From: Dromiciops gliroides | Lineage: Eukaryota > Chordata > Mammalia > Microbiotheria > Microbiotheriidae | Length of the DNA stretch: 64,000 bases | Reading direction: 5' to 3' | NCBI RefSeq assembly: GCF_019393635.1 | Contig: NC_057866.1 | Span: 168,142,903-168,206,902 of the forward strand | Shown here: one piece after another, positions 30,690 to 40,929 of the stretch | Layout: the number at the start of each line of letters is the position of its first letter | Position numbering within the stretch: the first letter of the stretch is position 1 | The notes under the pieces: model-generated | Databases searched by the model: none | What the model saw: only the letters and a program-made list of their open reading frames with translations | Told to the model about the DNA's origin: nothing | Position numbers and translations under genes: made by a program

Positions 30690-31000
30690 AGTGTGACTAA
30701 GGGCCTCAATTTTTGAATCAGAAGACCCGAATTCAAACTCAGTTCTCCACTTTTTTTTTTTTTTTTGCAGTGCAATGAGGGTTAAGTGACTTGCCCATGG
30801 TCATACAGCTAGTAAGGGTCAGTCAAGTCTGAGGCTGAATTTGAACTCAGGTCTTCCTGAATCCAGGGCCAGTGCTTTATTCACTGTGCCACCTAGCTGC
30901 CCTCTCCCACTTATTATTAGCATGAATTTGAGCAAGTTATTTTACTCTTGTGAGTCTCAGTTTACTCCTCTAAAAAGAGGGGTGGAACTACATCTTTAAT
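30690..31000 (+). repeat. MIR-family SINE split by a SINE
   Basis: gggcagtgtgactaagggcc and cagaagacccgaattcaaac, then after the insertion agcatgaatttgagcaagtta and ctcagtttactcctctaaa. Confidence 0.75.
30751..30901 (-). repeat. WSINE1-like SINE, type A
   Basis: Antisense full-length with poly-T tail. Flanked by ttctccac / ctctcccac, an imperfect TSD. Confidence 0.9.
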
Positions 31001-31004
31001 TTCT

Positions 31005-31095
31005 GTCTTTCTCCTCTCTCTTTCTATCTTCCCCTCTGTTTCTTATCTGTCTGTCTCTGTCTCTCTCTTTCCTTTTCTCTATGTCTCTTCCTTCC
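31005..31095 (+). repeat. CT-rich simple sequence
   Basis: TCTT, TCTC and TCTG units without a strict period. Confidence 0.85.
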
Positions 31096-31222
31096 CACCT
31101 TCTTAGTTTCTCATTGTTTTTACTAAACTGTCCTCTCAGGCAGTACTCATTCTATATCTAGGTCCTGATTAACTTGATCTTGTCTCTTTCTCTGCTTTGG
31201 GGGAGCTATGATAGTACATATC

Positions 31223-31395
31223 TTTTTTTTTTTATTTGGTTGGTTTTGGTTTTTGGTTTTGGTGAGGCAATGGGGGTTAAGTGACTTGCCCAGGGTCACA
31301 CAGCTAGTAAGTGTCAAGTGTCTGAGGCCAGATTTGAACTCAGGTACTCCTGACTCCAGGGCCAGTGCTCTATCTACTGTTCCACCTAACTGCTC
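31223..31395 (-). repeat. WSINE1-like SINE with TTGG-rich tail
   Basis: Antisense full-length. The perfect 17-bp TSD ctatgatagtacatatc is at 31206-31222 and 31396-31412, one of the longest here. The CORE reads gaggcaatgggggtt, between types A and B. Confidence 0.95.
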
Positions 31396-31519
31396 CTATG
31401 ATAGTACATATCATTAAAATCTCTGACTTCTTACAAGTCTGTGTCTGGGGAAAGAGAATCTCCCTTTCCCTTTCTCTGTGTCCTTGGCCAACCAGAGTCC
31501 AGTCTGGCTGCTGTTAAAT

Positions 31520-31715
31520 CCATTAGAAAGACCACATGCTCTAACTCAAATTAGCTGCATCACCTTGGCCAAATCATTTAACCACTCTGAACCTCAGTTC
31601 CCTCATCAGCAAAAAGAATGATAGTAGTTGCTTTATTTACTCTACAGAATTATTATAAGGGAAGTAATTTGGAGACCATCAAGCACCATACAGAAATGAC
31701 CAATAATTACTAGCT
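31520..31715 (+). repeat. MIR-family SINE
   Basis: ctgcatcaccttggccaaatc, cctcagttccctcatcagc and ttatttactctacagaattattataag, then the MIR end. Confidence 0.75.
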
Positions 31716-32039
31716 TCCATGGAAATACTCAGTAATGGAAAATGTGTTTCTTTCTGAACTATATTCTCTTCTGCTATGTTTGTTTTTTAAACACAATGAC
31801 CCTGAGGATATTCATGTAGTATTCATATTAGGAAGCTGCTCTCTATCCCCACTTCCCCTTATCAGGCTTATTTGTCAGATACACAGGACACCCTGGAGGG
31901 AAAGATGAGGCTTAAAAAATAACTCTTGGGCATTTATGTTGGATTATGCCACCTCCAACCCAAGCCCAGCCAACAAATATTTGTAGTCAACAAGCATTTC
32001 TAGGTGACTTGAAGATTGACTAGGCTATTAGGGGCCCTG

Positions 32040-32100
32040 CTGTTGGGGATTCAGTGCCTAATACATAGTAGGTACCTAGTAAATATTTGTTGAAATGGAA
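32040..32100 (+). repeat. LINE-2 3' end fragment
   Basis: gtgcctaatacatagtaggtacc then tagtaaatatttgttgaa. Confidence 0.6.
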
Positions 32101-32190
32101 ATTAAATGAAATGCATGTCAATAGCGGGTAGTCCTGAATAGTTATTTTTGGATTTTCATGGGTTTAATTTTTTTTTTAAAGAAATGGGAA

Positions 32191-32335
32191 GGGCAGCCAG
32201 GTGGCGCATTGGATAAAACATCGGTCCTAGATTCAGGAGAACCTAAGTTTAAATTCGGCCTCAGACACCTGACACTTACTACCTGTGTGACCCTGGGCAA
32301 ATCACTTAACCCTCATTGCCCTGCTCCCCCTGTCA
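32191..32335 (+). repeat. WSINE1-like SINE, type A (first of a pair)
   Basis: Sense copy. Its left TSD is taaagaaatgggaa (32177-32190); its right TSD, ttaagaaatgggaa, lies after the second SINE at 32516-32529. The second SINE therefore landed in this one's tail. Confidence 0.92.
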
Positions 32336-32349
32336 AAAATACATAAAGA

Positions 32350-32507
32350 GGGGGCAGCTAGGTGGCACAGTGGATAGAGCACCGGCCCTGGAGTCAGGAG
32401 TACCTGAGTTCAAATCCGGCCTCAGACACATAACACTTACTAGCTGGGTGACCCTGGACAAATCACTTAACCCCAACTGCCTCACTAAAAAAAAAAACCA
32501 CAAAAAA
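32350..32507 (+). repeat. WSINE1-like SINE, type B (inserted in the tail of the first)
   Basis: Sense full-length copy. Its own TSD, aaaataca(t)(a/t)aaga, is at 32336-32349 and 32508-32521 and is made of the first SINE's A-rich tail. Confidence 0.92.
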
Positions 32508-32639
32508 AAAATACATTAAGAAATGGGAAGAGGTATAGATTAAAGATCATTATAACAAGTAAGCTCACAGCACAGCTCTCTGCATATCAAAAATATTTCC
32601 AACCCCCAGATAATGGCCCAGTTAATTCATTTAAAAAAA

Positions 32640-33120
32640 ATAGTTCAATGCAAGAAGAATTTATTAATTTCGTGTTATATGTCAGGCAACGGGCAAAATG
32701 TTGGGCATGCAAAGCCAAAATCAAAATGTGCTGGGGGGTGCAGCTAGGTGGCACAATGGATAGAGCACCCGTCCTAGAGTCAGGAGGACCTGAGTTCAAA
32801 TCCAGCCTCAGACACTTCACACTTACTAGCTGTGTGACCCTGGGCAAGTCACTTAACCCCAATTACCTCACCAAAAAGAAAAATGTGCTGGATGCTATTA
32901 GAGATACAAAGTTGAGATAAGATTTGTAGCTGCCCTCACATTGGTTATCATTTTATGAAAGGATAATACACAAGCATAGGTAATTACAATACAAAATAAT
33001 TGCATCAGGAAGGTGCAAAGTGCTATGTGAATTGGTGAGAGGGAAGTTCATTACTGAACTAGGTATCATGGGAGAGTTCCTGGAGAGGTGTTATTTGCGT
33101 TGGACATTGTAAAGAATGGT
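32640..33120 (-). repeat. LINE-2 3' fragment split by a SINE
   Basis: Antisense L2: aagaatttattaatttcgtg, tatgtcaggcaacgggcaaaatg, and after the SINE gatacaaagttgagataag and agtgctatgtgaattggtg. Diverged. Confidence 0.65.
32735..32879 (+). repeat. WSINE1-like SINE, type B
   Basis: Sense full-length. The perfect 12-bp TSD aaaatgtgctgg is at 32723-32734 and 32880-32891. Confidence 0.95.
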
Positions 33121-33184
33121 AGACTGGGGAGGGAAAATCTGAATTTAAAAAACAAAACAAAACACAAACCCACCACCATTACAG

Positions 33185-33480
33185 AGATCCCTGTTTGGTC
33201 AATCAATTGATCAACTAACAAGCATTTCTTAAGCACCTAATCTGTCAGGCACTGTCCTTGGTGCTGGGTTTACAAAGACAGGAGTGGGAAAAACCATTCC
33301 TGTCCTCAAAGAACCTACATTCTAGCAGAGGAGACACCTTGTACACATAAAATAAGTACAAGGATATATAGAATACATACAAAATGAATGAGGCAGTTTT
33401 GGGAGGGAGGACACTAGCAGCTAGGTGAATCAAGAAAGGCTTCATTGAAGTAAGGGGCTGCCCTAGGGGGTCTATTGGTT
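33185..33480 (-). repeat. LINE-2 3' fragment
   Basis: gatcaactaacaagcatttc, gtcaggcactgtccttggtg, ttcctgtcctcaaagaacc and ctaggtgaatcaagaaaggc. Confidence 0.8.
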
Positions 33481-33498
33481 TGCCTCAACCTGACTTTA

Positions 33499-33646
33499 TT
33501 TATTTATTTATTTTTGTGAGTGTCAATGAGGGTTAAGTGACTTGCTCAGGGTCACACAGCTAATAAGTATCAAGTGTCTGAGGGCAGATTTGAATTCAGG
33601 TCCTCCTGAATCTAGGGCCTTATCTACTGTGCCACCTAGCTGCCGC
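33499..33646 (-). repeat. WSINE1-like SINE, type A (shared target site)
   Basis: Antisense full-length with a TTTA-rich tail. tcaacctgacttta flanks it at 33485-33498 and 33647-33660. Confidence 0.93.
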
Positions 33647-33660
33647 TCAACCTGACTTTA

Positions 33661-33817
33661 TTTTATTATTTTTAAAAAATTATTATTATTTTTTTTAGTG
33701 AGGCAATTGGGGTTAAGTGACTTGCTCAGGGTCACACAGCTAGTAAGTGTTAAGTGTCTGAGGCTGGATTTGAACTCAGGTACTCCTGACTCCAGGGCCA
33801 GTGCTCTATCCACTGCG
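33661..33817 (-). repeat. WSINE1-like SINE, type B, 5'-truncated (shared target site)
   Basis: Antisense; lacks the last ~15 bp of the head. It lies between the second (33647-33660) and third (33818-33831) copies of tcaacctgacttta, so it used the same target sequence as its neighbour. Confidence 0.93.
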
Positions 33818-33831
33818 TCAACCTGACTTTA

Positions 33832-35030
33832 AAAAGTGGTGGCCTAAACCTTGCTAAAGTGGTCCTACAAGGATAATTTTTGTTTGTAAAATCAATTTCC
33901 CATAGCCAGAGCCCTTGGGAGTAACAGTATGTGAGAAAGTGACTCATAGAGATAATATTTCATAACCCATCCTTACTGTACCAAAAAGAAGAGACCCAAC
34001 CCCCCACCCAAGGTCATCAGCCTGGGACTACCTGGTAAAGAGGTATGTCTGTTGCTTTTTCTCCATCTATACAGAAGAATGCTTCCATTTTCCCCCTCAG
34101 TAAGGTCTTCAACCCACAGGGTCTCGTGGACAGTTGCGTACTCATCTGGAGGCTATATCTCTTGTCATCAGGGCCTGAGTCACAGTCCTGCACAGGCCTG
34201 CCTCCTGCCACAACTGTGATGGGACCCAAGATTACATGGGCTGATTACCTCGCCTTCTCTGAGCTCCATAAAGGCTTCTTTGTAGAAGAGATCTCCTGCC
34301 CAAATTCTAGCCTGGCTGCTCCTTCCTCTTCTCCCACTCCCTTTTTCCCCTGCTCTGTCTCTCTCCCACTCTCCTACACACTGGCTTTGAACCATGCTAT
34401 CGTGCCATATCTATGTCTCATTCCCTAAACCTGTATGCCACATTTCTTCAATATTAAGGAGGTTATTTTTGAGACTATTAGAAAATAGCTGATGGTTTGC
34501 TTGTTGTAATCCCAGAATGGCTCATCTCTAGGCCCAATTGCTGATAAAGGTCGATGCATTAACCTCAATCAACAAATCGTTGGCAGCTTCTTCACATGTC
34601 TGTGATGCACTGTAGGGACTTGGGACTAAAATCACCCTTTCAAAAGCTTACACATCCAGAATTAAGGGATCAAACTATTCAAATTAGCCTCACATTATTT
34701 CAGTGGATGAAATATTCAGACATGTACTCGCCAACTATTTTCCTCAAAGTAATAAGGATTCTATTATTTAATTTTCAAAGAATTCTAGCAATGGAGATTT
34801 TGAGAAAATTACTCTTCATATAATAGGAGCACCACAGTTATAACTAGGATGGAGTGATTAGGGTTTTGACCAGGACACCAACATTTAGAGGGTGCTGATA
34901 TTACTTGCTATCTTTTAGAAGCATAGAAACAACTGAGGTGTTTGTTCCTTCTGCTGTTGCTTGTTTTTGTTTTTAAGCAAACCTCTGATAAAGGGAGTTT
35001 CTGGTAAATGCATTTTAGCACTTTCTCTAA
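33832..35030. other. Unassigned sequence
   Basis: No named repeat. The longest frame is 127 codons on the plus strand (34045-34428), the longest non-repetitive open stretch in this part. It has no domain that I know and ends in a Ser/Pro-rich tail. Coding is unlikely but not excluded. Confidence 0.4.
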
Positions 35031-35310
35031 AACTCATAGATTTAGAGAGTTGGCTAGTACAATGGAAAGTTAAATGAATTGTCTGGGATCACATGGTCAA
35101 TATGAGACCTGAACTAAGGTCTCTCTGACTCTTTTTTTTTTTTTTTGGTGAGGCAATTAGGGTTAAGTGACTTGCCCAGGGTCACACAGCTAGTAAGTGT
35201 TAAGTGTCTGAGGTCAGATTTGAACTCAGGTACTCCTGAATCCAGGGCCAGTGCTCTATCCACTGCGCCACCTAGCTGCCCCTCTCTGATTCTTATCTAT
35301 CCTCTTTGCT
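35030..35310 (-). repeat. MIR/L3-type relic split by a SINE
   Basis: attgtctgggatcacatggtc and gacctgaactaaggtctctctgac, resuming with ctctgattcttatctatcctc. Confidence 0.6.
35134..35281 (-). repeat. WSINE1-like SINE, type B
   Basis: Antisense full-length. The TSD ctctctga(c/t)tctt is at 35121-35133 and 35282-35294. Confidence 0.93.
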
Positions 35311-35683
35311 GCCTTTCAGCACATAACGAGCAAGAATTATTGGTTAAAAAGGGAAACTTTCCAGGTAGCCCAATTCCAGAAGACCTCTTATTCTGCCTAA
35401 CTTTACGCTGCTTCTCTACAATTGTCTTAAAAAGTTGATTTGGAGGTGCTTTGTGCCTCTTTTTTTTGCTTTGTCTTACACCAGAATTGCTAGTTATAGC
35501 TTTTGAAAATATTGTTCTCCTTGGGCATTGATGGTCTAGTCACTAAGTTTCTGCTTAGACTCACAGAGATGCTGGGTTTCTTTCCTGGTCTGGTCTGGTC
35601 TACTTGCATCAGGACACCTTCTTTTTGGGAAAGGCAGAGCACTTTATTTTGGACTTTTTTGGGGGGAGGAGGAGCACTTTTGC

Positions 35684-36456
35684 CTATCAGAAATGACAAG
35701 TGCTAGAGAGGATTTGGGAAAAGAGGTACACTAATGAGTTGATAGAATAGTGAACTGGTTCAACCATTCTGGAAAAAATTCGGAACTACAGCGAAAGGCT
35801 TATAAAACTGTGCATACCCTTTGACCTTAGCAATACTATTACTAAGTATGTACCCTAAAGAGATCAAAGAAAAAGGAAAAAGGATCTCTATGTATAAAAA
35901 TATTTCTAGCAGCTCTTTTTGAGGTGGCAAAGAATCAGAAATTGAAAGAATGTCAATCAATTGGGGAATGGCTGAACAAATTGTGGTGTGTGATTGTAAT
36001 GGAATACTATTGAGTTTTAAGTAATGACGAGGGGATGGCTTCAGATAAACCTAAGAATACTTACATGAATCAAAGCAAAGTGAAGTGAGCAGAACCAGGA
36101 AAACGTTGTACATAGTAACAGCAATATTGTAAGGACAATCAATTGTAAAAGACTTAGCTATTCTGAAACAATGCTCCAAGACAATTCTGAAGGACTCACG
36201 TTGAAAAATGCTATTCACCTCCAGAGAAAGAACTGATGAACTTGGAGTGCAAATTGAAGTAAGATTTTCTCATTTTCTTTATTTTTCTTGCTTTTTTTTT
36301 GACATGGCTAATATGGAAATATGTTTTTCATGGCTTCACATATATAATTGATATCATGCTGCTTGCCGTCTCAGTGGTGGTTGAGGGATTATAGGTAAGG
36401 AGAGAATTTGGAACTACAAACTAAAAAAAAAAGAAATAGCAAAAAAGTTGGAGTTT
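35684..36456 (+). repeat. L1 3' end, 5'-truncated
   Basis: About 770 bp of ORF2 C-terminus and 3' UTR, more diverged than the copy at 29241. The TSD aggagca(c/a)tttgc is at 35670-35683 and 36457-36469. Confidence 0.88.
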
Positions 36457-36469
36457 AGGAGCAATTTGC

Positions 36470-36527
36470 TTTTTTTTCCCAGGGCAATAAGGGTTAAGTG
36501 GCTAGCCCAGGGTCACACAGCCAGTAA
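36470..36527 (-). repeat. Short SINE, strongly 5'-truncated
   Basis: Only tail and CORE remain (gcaataagggttaagtggc). Flanked by gagcaatttgctttt and gagtagtttggctttt, so the L1 right-hand target copy was reused. Confidence 0.8.
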
Positions 36528-36574
36528 GAGTAGTTTGGCTTTTCTTCTATTTTCCCCCACATAAAATGTACTGG

Positions 36575-36705
36575 GATTATGCAGCTAGGTGTTACAGTCG
36601 ATAGGATCTGGAGTCAGGAAGCCCCATCTTCCTGAGTTTAAATCCAGCCTCAGACACTTACTAGCTGTGTGACCCTGGGCAAGTCACTTAACTCTATTTG
36701 CCTCA
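36575..36705 (+). repeat. Long-type SINE, 3'-shortened
   Basis: tgcagctaggtgttacagtcg, ggagtcaggaagccccatcttc and gtcacttaactctatttgcctc. The head resembles WALLSI, but the 3' part is missing. Confidence 0.8.
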
Positions 36706-36925
36706 TGTCTACTATGTGCCAGGCACTGTGTTAAATATTTTAAAAATATTTGATTCTTACAATAATCCTGGAAGGTAGATGCTGTTATCATTCCCATGTT
36801 ACAGTTGAGGAAACTGAGGCAAATAGAAGTGAAGCTACTTTCCCAGGGTCACACAATTAGTAGGTATCAAAAGATGGATCTGAACTAAGGTCTAGATTCC
36901 AAGTCCAGCATTTTACTTATCTGCC
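36706..36925 (-). repeat. MIR-family SINE
   Basis: ctactatgtgccaggcactg, cccatgttacagttgaggaaac, then the CORE (tcccagggtcacacaattag) and aggtctagattccaagtcc. Confidence 0.85.
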
Positions 36926-36929
36926 CAAA

Positions 36930-38780
36930 TACGCTTTTCACCATATGACAAAGTGACAATTGAACATACATTGCATACTATCAAACTAAGTCATTTTATC
37001 AACTGGTTTTGCTTAACTATTTTCCCCCTTTGTTATAAGGTGGGGGGGGGTTCAGTGAGAAGGAATGAATTGAGGAATGAGCTGGCCCATTGTAAGTATT
37101 TAATAATTGCTTGTCTGCTGATTGGTATAAAAGGCATTAATAAACCTTTTAAGATACTAAAAAAAAAAAGGACAACTCTATACAGATAAACCATTGGAGA
37201 GAGGAATATATGTTTCTCCATATATGTCTGTATATATAGAGGCAAGAAGGAGCTGACTTGATGTTTTTTTGTAATTAATTATATTGTTGCCAATAATAAT
37301 TTTTCTGGAAAGCCTACCAGAATCTTGCTAACTGAACAACAGGGGATCAAAGATTTTTAGCTAATAGCACCCAAGACACTGCTGAGTTCTATTATAATGA
37401 CTCTCCCAAGTATCTCAATCACCCAGCTCATTGAAAGATTTGATGGAGGGTATGTTTTATCTAATCCTGTCTATAAAAACTCCCCCTCTCTGTGGGCAGT
37501 AGAAAAATAGGGTGGTGTGTAAAAGACAAAGGGTGCTAGAACATCCCAATACTGATTATGGATGTCTCTGTTTACTCATAACAGTCTGTGAGGCAGTCTA
37601 AGGCTGCTAAAGCCATTCTGCTGTTGATCTTGCCAATGCTATACAACAAAGAAATGTTGTTTGACACATAGAATGTGTAAGTTATTAAAAACTTGATGGT
37701 CTCTGAAGTCCCTTCTAAATCTAATATTCATTGATTCCATTATGCATGAATGATCATGTCCCAACAGAGCCAAGTGAAGAAGTGTATTTCTAAATGTAAC
37801 TTGTGACTCAGGATTCCCCTAAGACTGGAATACACATACTAGGTCAAATCCCGAGGAATAATCCAAGAAGTAGATTTTTTTTCTTAGCTTGTTAAACTCC
37901 AACTGAGATTCTATCCTGATAAAATATCCAAATATAGAGTTTGCCTAGCTTTCTATAAATATAGGAAACGGGGTCCCATACAAGCATGCAAGGTAACAAA
38001 TGCACATGGATACAGGTCAGCTACGCTGAAAATGCAGAAAATGTAAAAGATTGATAGTTATCCAAAACATATGTAAAAATGAAATAAGACAAACACATTT
38101 TGGGGCTCCTGAACAAATCATTTCCTTACCAGTGAACCATTATTGTCTGAATGATTCCCTATAAACGTGGGAGCAAGGAAATTTAGATGGTGGTAAGTTC
38201 TAAATCTTTTGTCATCCCCATGATATAACTTTAACCCTTACTACCCATCCAGTATTGGAGCCATGCAAGGGATCATCTCATTTCTCTAAATGGTATGTTG
38301 CTCAAGATCTCTCTGCCCCCTAAAATCTCTATTTTTTGGCTACAGGGCTAGATTAGAGGATCACTCTGCTTAGGAAATCATAATCATCCTTCCTTTACTC
38401 AGCAGTTTGAAGCTTGAAAACATTGTCCATGTTTAGGTCATGTAGACATGCAGGTACTAAACTATAATTGGGGGCCATCTGGTGAGTCAAAAACTGGCTT
38501 CAAAATAGAAAGTGTTTTTTAGCATTCTTGTTACCCTTGGCTTACTGGGAAATACATCTTCCGAGAAAAAAAATGTATCTGATTGCAATCCCCAAGAGGT
38601 TCACAGTGGTACAGTTTCCCAATAACCAGGAAAAACCCATAAATACCCAGGGCAGAAAGTTGAAAAGGCCACTCATGTGGATATATGGATTACTTCAGCT
38701 CCATAAACATATAAGCATTTTAGGAAAAGCCTGACCTAAGAAAATCAAATTCTTAAACTAAGAGGATTCATTAAGAATTC
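36930..38780. other. Unassigned sequence
   Basis: Long SINE-free interval with no exon recognised. 36985-37180 (ggttttgcttaactattttcc, ttgttataaggtggg, ggcattaataaaccttttaag) resembles the tail of an old L1-lineage or L2 repeat. A poly-A of 10 and a poly-G of 10 are present. Confidence 0.4.
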
Positions 38781-38784
38781 TCTA

Positions 38785-39012
38785 GGCAGCTAGGTGACAC
38801 AGTGGATAGAGTGCTGAGACGAGTCAGGAAGATTGAGTTCAAATATGGTCTCAGATACTAGATGTGTGACCTTAGGCAAGTCACTTAATTCTGTTTGCCT
38901 CAGTTCCTCATCTGTAAAATGAACTGGAGAAGGAAATGCCAAACCACTCCAGTATCTTTGCCAAGAAAACCCCAAATGGGGTCATGAAGAATTGGACACA
39001 TTGAACAACAAG
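38785..39012 (+). repeat. WALLSI/MAR-like SINE
   Basis: Sense, nearly complete from aggcagctaggtgacacagtgg to ttggacacattgaacaac. Possible TSD agaattctct / agagctctcc. Confidence 0.92.
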
Positions 39013-39630
39013 AGCTCTCCAAAAAGGAACATAAATATCAAGCTTTGGTAAGGGTCTATTTTGAACATTTGGCAGAAACAGTATAAGAAAATGTTAAATG
39101 AAATAATAAATCCAACTGATCCAAAGAATAAGAAATTGGTTATTAATGAAAATATTTGGAGTTATCCTCTAGGAGATCATAGACAAGGCACTCATTTTTT
39201 GGTGTCAGAGCAAAGTAAAGCTCAGAAATAGTTAAAAATTCATTCAGGATTGAAGCAGAGATGTAAAAGCATGTTCGATTCCATTTACAAAACAGTAGGG
39301 GTCAGCCAATAGGCTGAGATGTCCCCTGGGCTCTTCCGAAGGATGAGGAGAATATCAATGGATGTAAGACAGGCCTCAATGCCGTTGCCTTGAGACAAGA
39401 TGAGCTTATCTTTGAATAGAACAGAAGTGACTCAAACAAGCCTTTGGGGCCCAGGAAACAGCACCCCTCCCTATGTAGGTATTCCAGGAAGCCTTTCCCA
39501 GTGGTAGCCCACTGGGAAAGCAGGCTGAGTTGAGGTGGTCAGTTGTGTGTATCTGGATAACACATCTTCTTACTCCAAGCATCTTGTGTATTGTCCCTGT
39601 GCTTGATACACCTTCTCTCCACAGCAGAAG
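39013..39630. other. Unassigned sequence
   Basis: No repeat or gene recognised. An 82-codon minus frame (39406-39654) is unsupported. Confidence 0.4.
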
Positions 39631-39639
39631 GGTCAATAC

Positions 39640-40330
39640 GCTAGAATCACACAATGTCAGAAAGGACCTCAGAAATCATCTAGTTAAATCTATACCTAAA
39701 GAAGAATTCAGTCTAGAATTTACAAAGATCTTCAGTAGTTCCCTCTGTTTAAAGCCCTCCACTATATGGCTTCCATTCTAGTCTTATTATTTCATATTAC
39801 TTTCCTTCATATACTCTGTCTCTTCTATTCAAACTGGTCTACCAGCTATTCCCATTATACAATGTTCCATTGTGCAGCCATACCTTTGCACAAATGGTCT
39901 TCCATGTCTGGGATATTCTCCCTTCTCTCCTCAGCCTCTTTTGTTTTTTTCAGGGCAATGAGGGTTAAGTGACTTGCCCAGGGTCACACAGCTAGTAAGT
40001 GTCAAGTGTCTGAGGCTGGATTTGAACTTAGGTCCTCCTGAATCCAGGTCCAGTGCTTTATCCACTGCACCACCTAGCTGCCCCCTCCTCAGCCTCTTTG
40101 AATCCCAAGCTTCCTTCAAAACAGAGTTCAGGTGTCACCTCCCACACAAAGTCTGTCCTATTCACCCAAGTTATTTATAATTTTTCACTCTTGAAATTAC
40201 TTTGTTTATACCTACTTGTGTGCATGTCATAGACTTCAAGTACTATGTAAGCTCCCTAAGGGGATTATTGCATTTTTGGCTTTTGCAGCCCTAGTACCTA
40301 GCATAGTATCTTTTAATAAATGAGTTAGAT
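39640..40330 (+). repeat. CR1/L3 head and LINE-2 3' region split by a SINE
   Basis: 39640-39700 has aatcacacaatgtcagaaagg and ctcagaaatcatctag (CR1/L3 type). From 39735 the L2 3' region: aagccctccactatatggc, cctttgcacaaatggtcttcc, then after the SINE tcccaagcttccttcaaaac and tatgtaagctccctaaggg to gcatagtatcttttaataaatg. Confidence 0.75.
39942..40084 (-). repeat. WSINE1-like SINE, type A
   Basis: Antisense full-length. The perfect 15-bp TSD ctcctcagcctcttt is at 39927-39941 and 40085-40099. Confidence 0.95.
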
Positions 40331-40784
40331 TCAAATGCTTTGAACTAAATATCAGATAAGGGGTGATCTAGTCTTTGCTAGAAAGTGGGAATCCATTACC
40401 TTTCAAGGGAACCCATTCTATTTTTGGACAGCTCTTAATGTTAAGACATTTTTCTTTTTGTCTCCTTTGCTAAATGGACATTTTGATTGCTGAAAGGGGC
40501 AAAAAAAACCTTTGTTGTAAGGAAAACTGATAAAATCAACTTGAAGAGATATATAACTTCTAAGATAAAATTTTGAGGAGAAACACAGATTGTTCTGAGG
40601 ACCCTGAGACAAAACTTCCTCTCAGATAAATGTACCAAGGGGGTCTATGTGGAGGCAAGGCAGTAATGGAGGTAACAATGGCTCCAGGGCATTATGGTCT
40701 AACAGCTTATTTGCATATGAATTTTTTTTGGTGCTTTCTAGGTTAGAATCGACAAAACTATAAAATAAATAACTGCTTAGAGAT

Positions 40785-40925
40785 GTTCAGCAATTTCAGT
40801 CATGCCTGATTCTTTGTGACCCCATTTGTAATTTTCTTGTCAAAGATACTGTAGTGGGTTGGCATTTCCTTCTCTAGCTCATTTTACAGATGAGTGAACT
40901 GAGGAAAACAGTGACTTGCTTAGAT
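40785..40925 (-). repeat. WALLSI/MAR-like SINE, partial
   Basis: tttcagtcatgcctgattc, gtcaaagatactgtagtggg and cagatgagtgaactgagg are present; the head beyond the CORE is missing. Confidence 0.85.
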
Positions 40926-40929
40926 TCCC

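Noticed and set aside
31208-31417. A recurring peptide (QLGLSDLPRVTQLVSVKCLR, or on the other strand GGAVDRAPALESGGPEFKS) appears in dozens of short open frames.
   Set aside because: It is the conceptual translation of the short SINE on either strand. It follows the SINE, not any gene, and breaks outside SINE limits.
34045-34428. 127-codon frame in unique sequence, considered as a small lineage-specific gene.
   Set aside because: No recognisable motif and low-complexity end; kept only as unassigned sequence. Cross-species codon conservation would decide.
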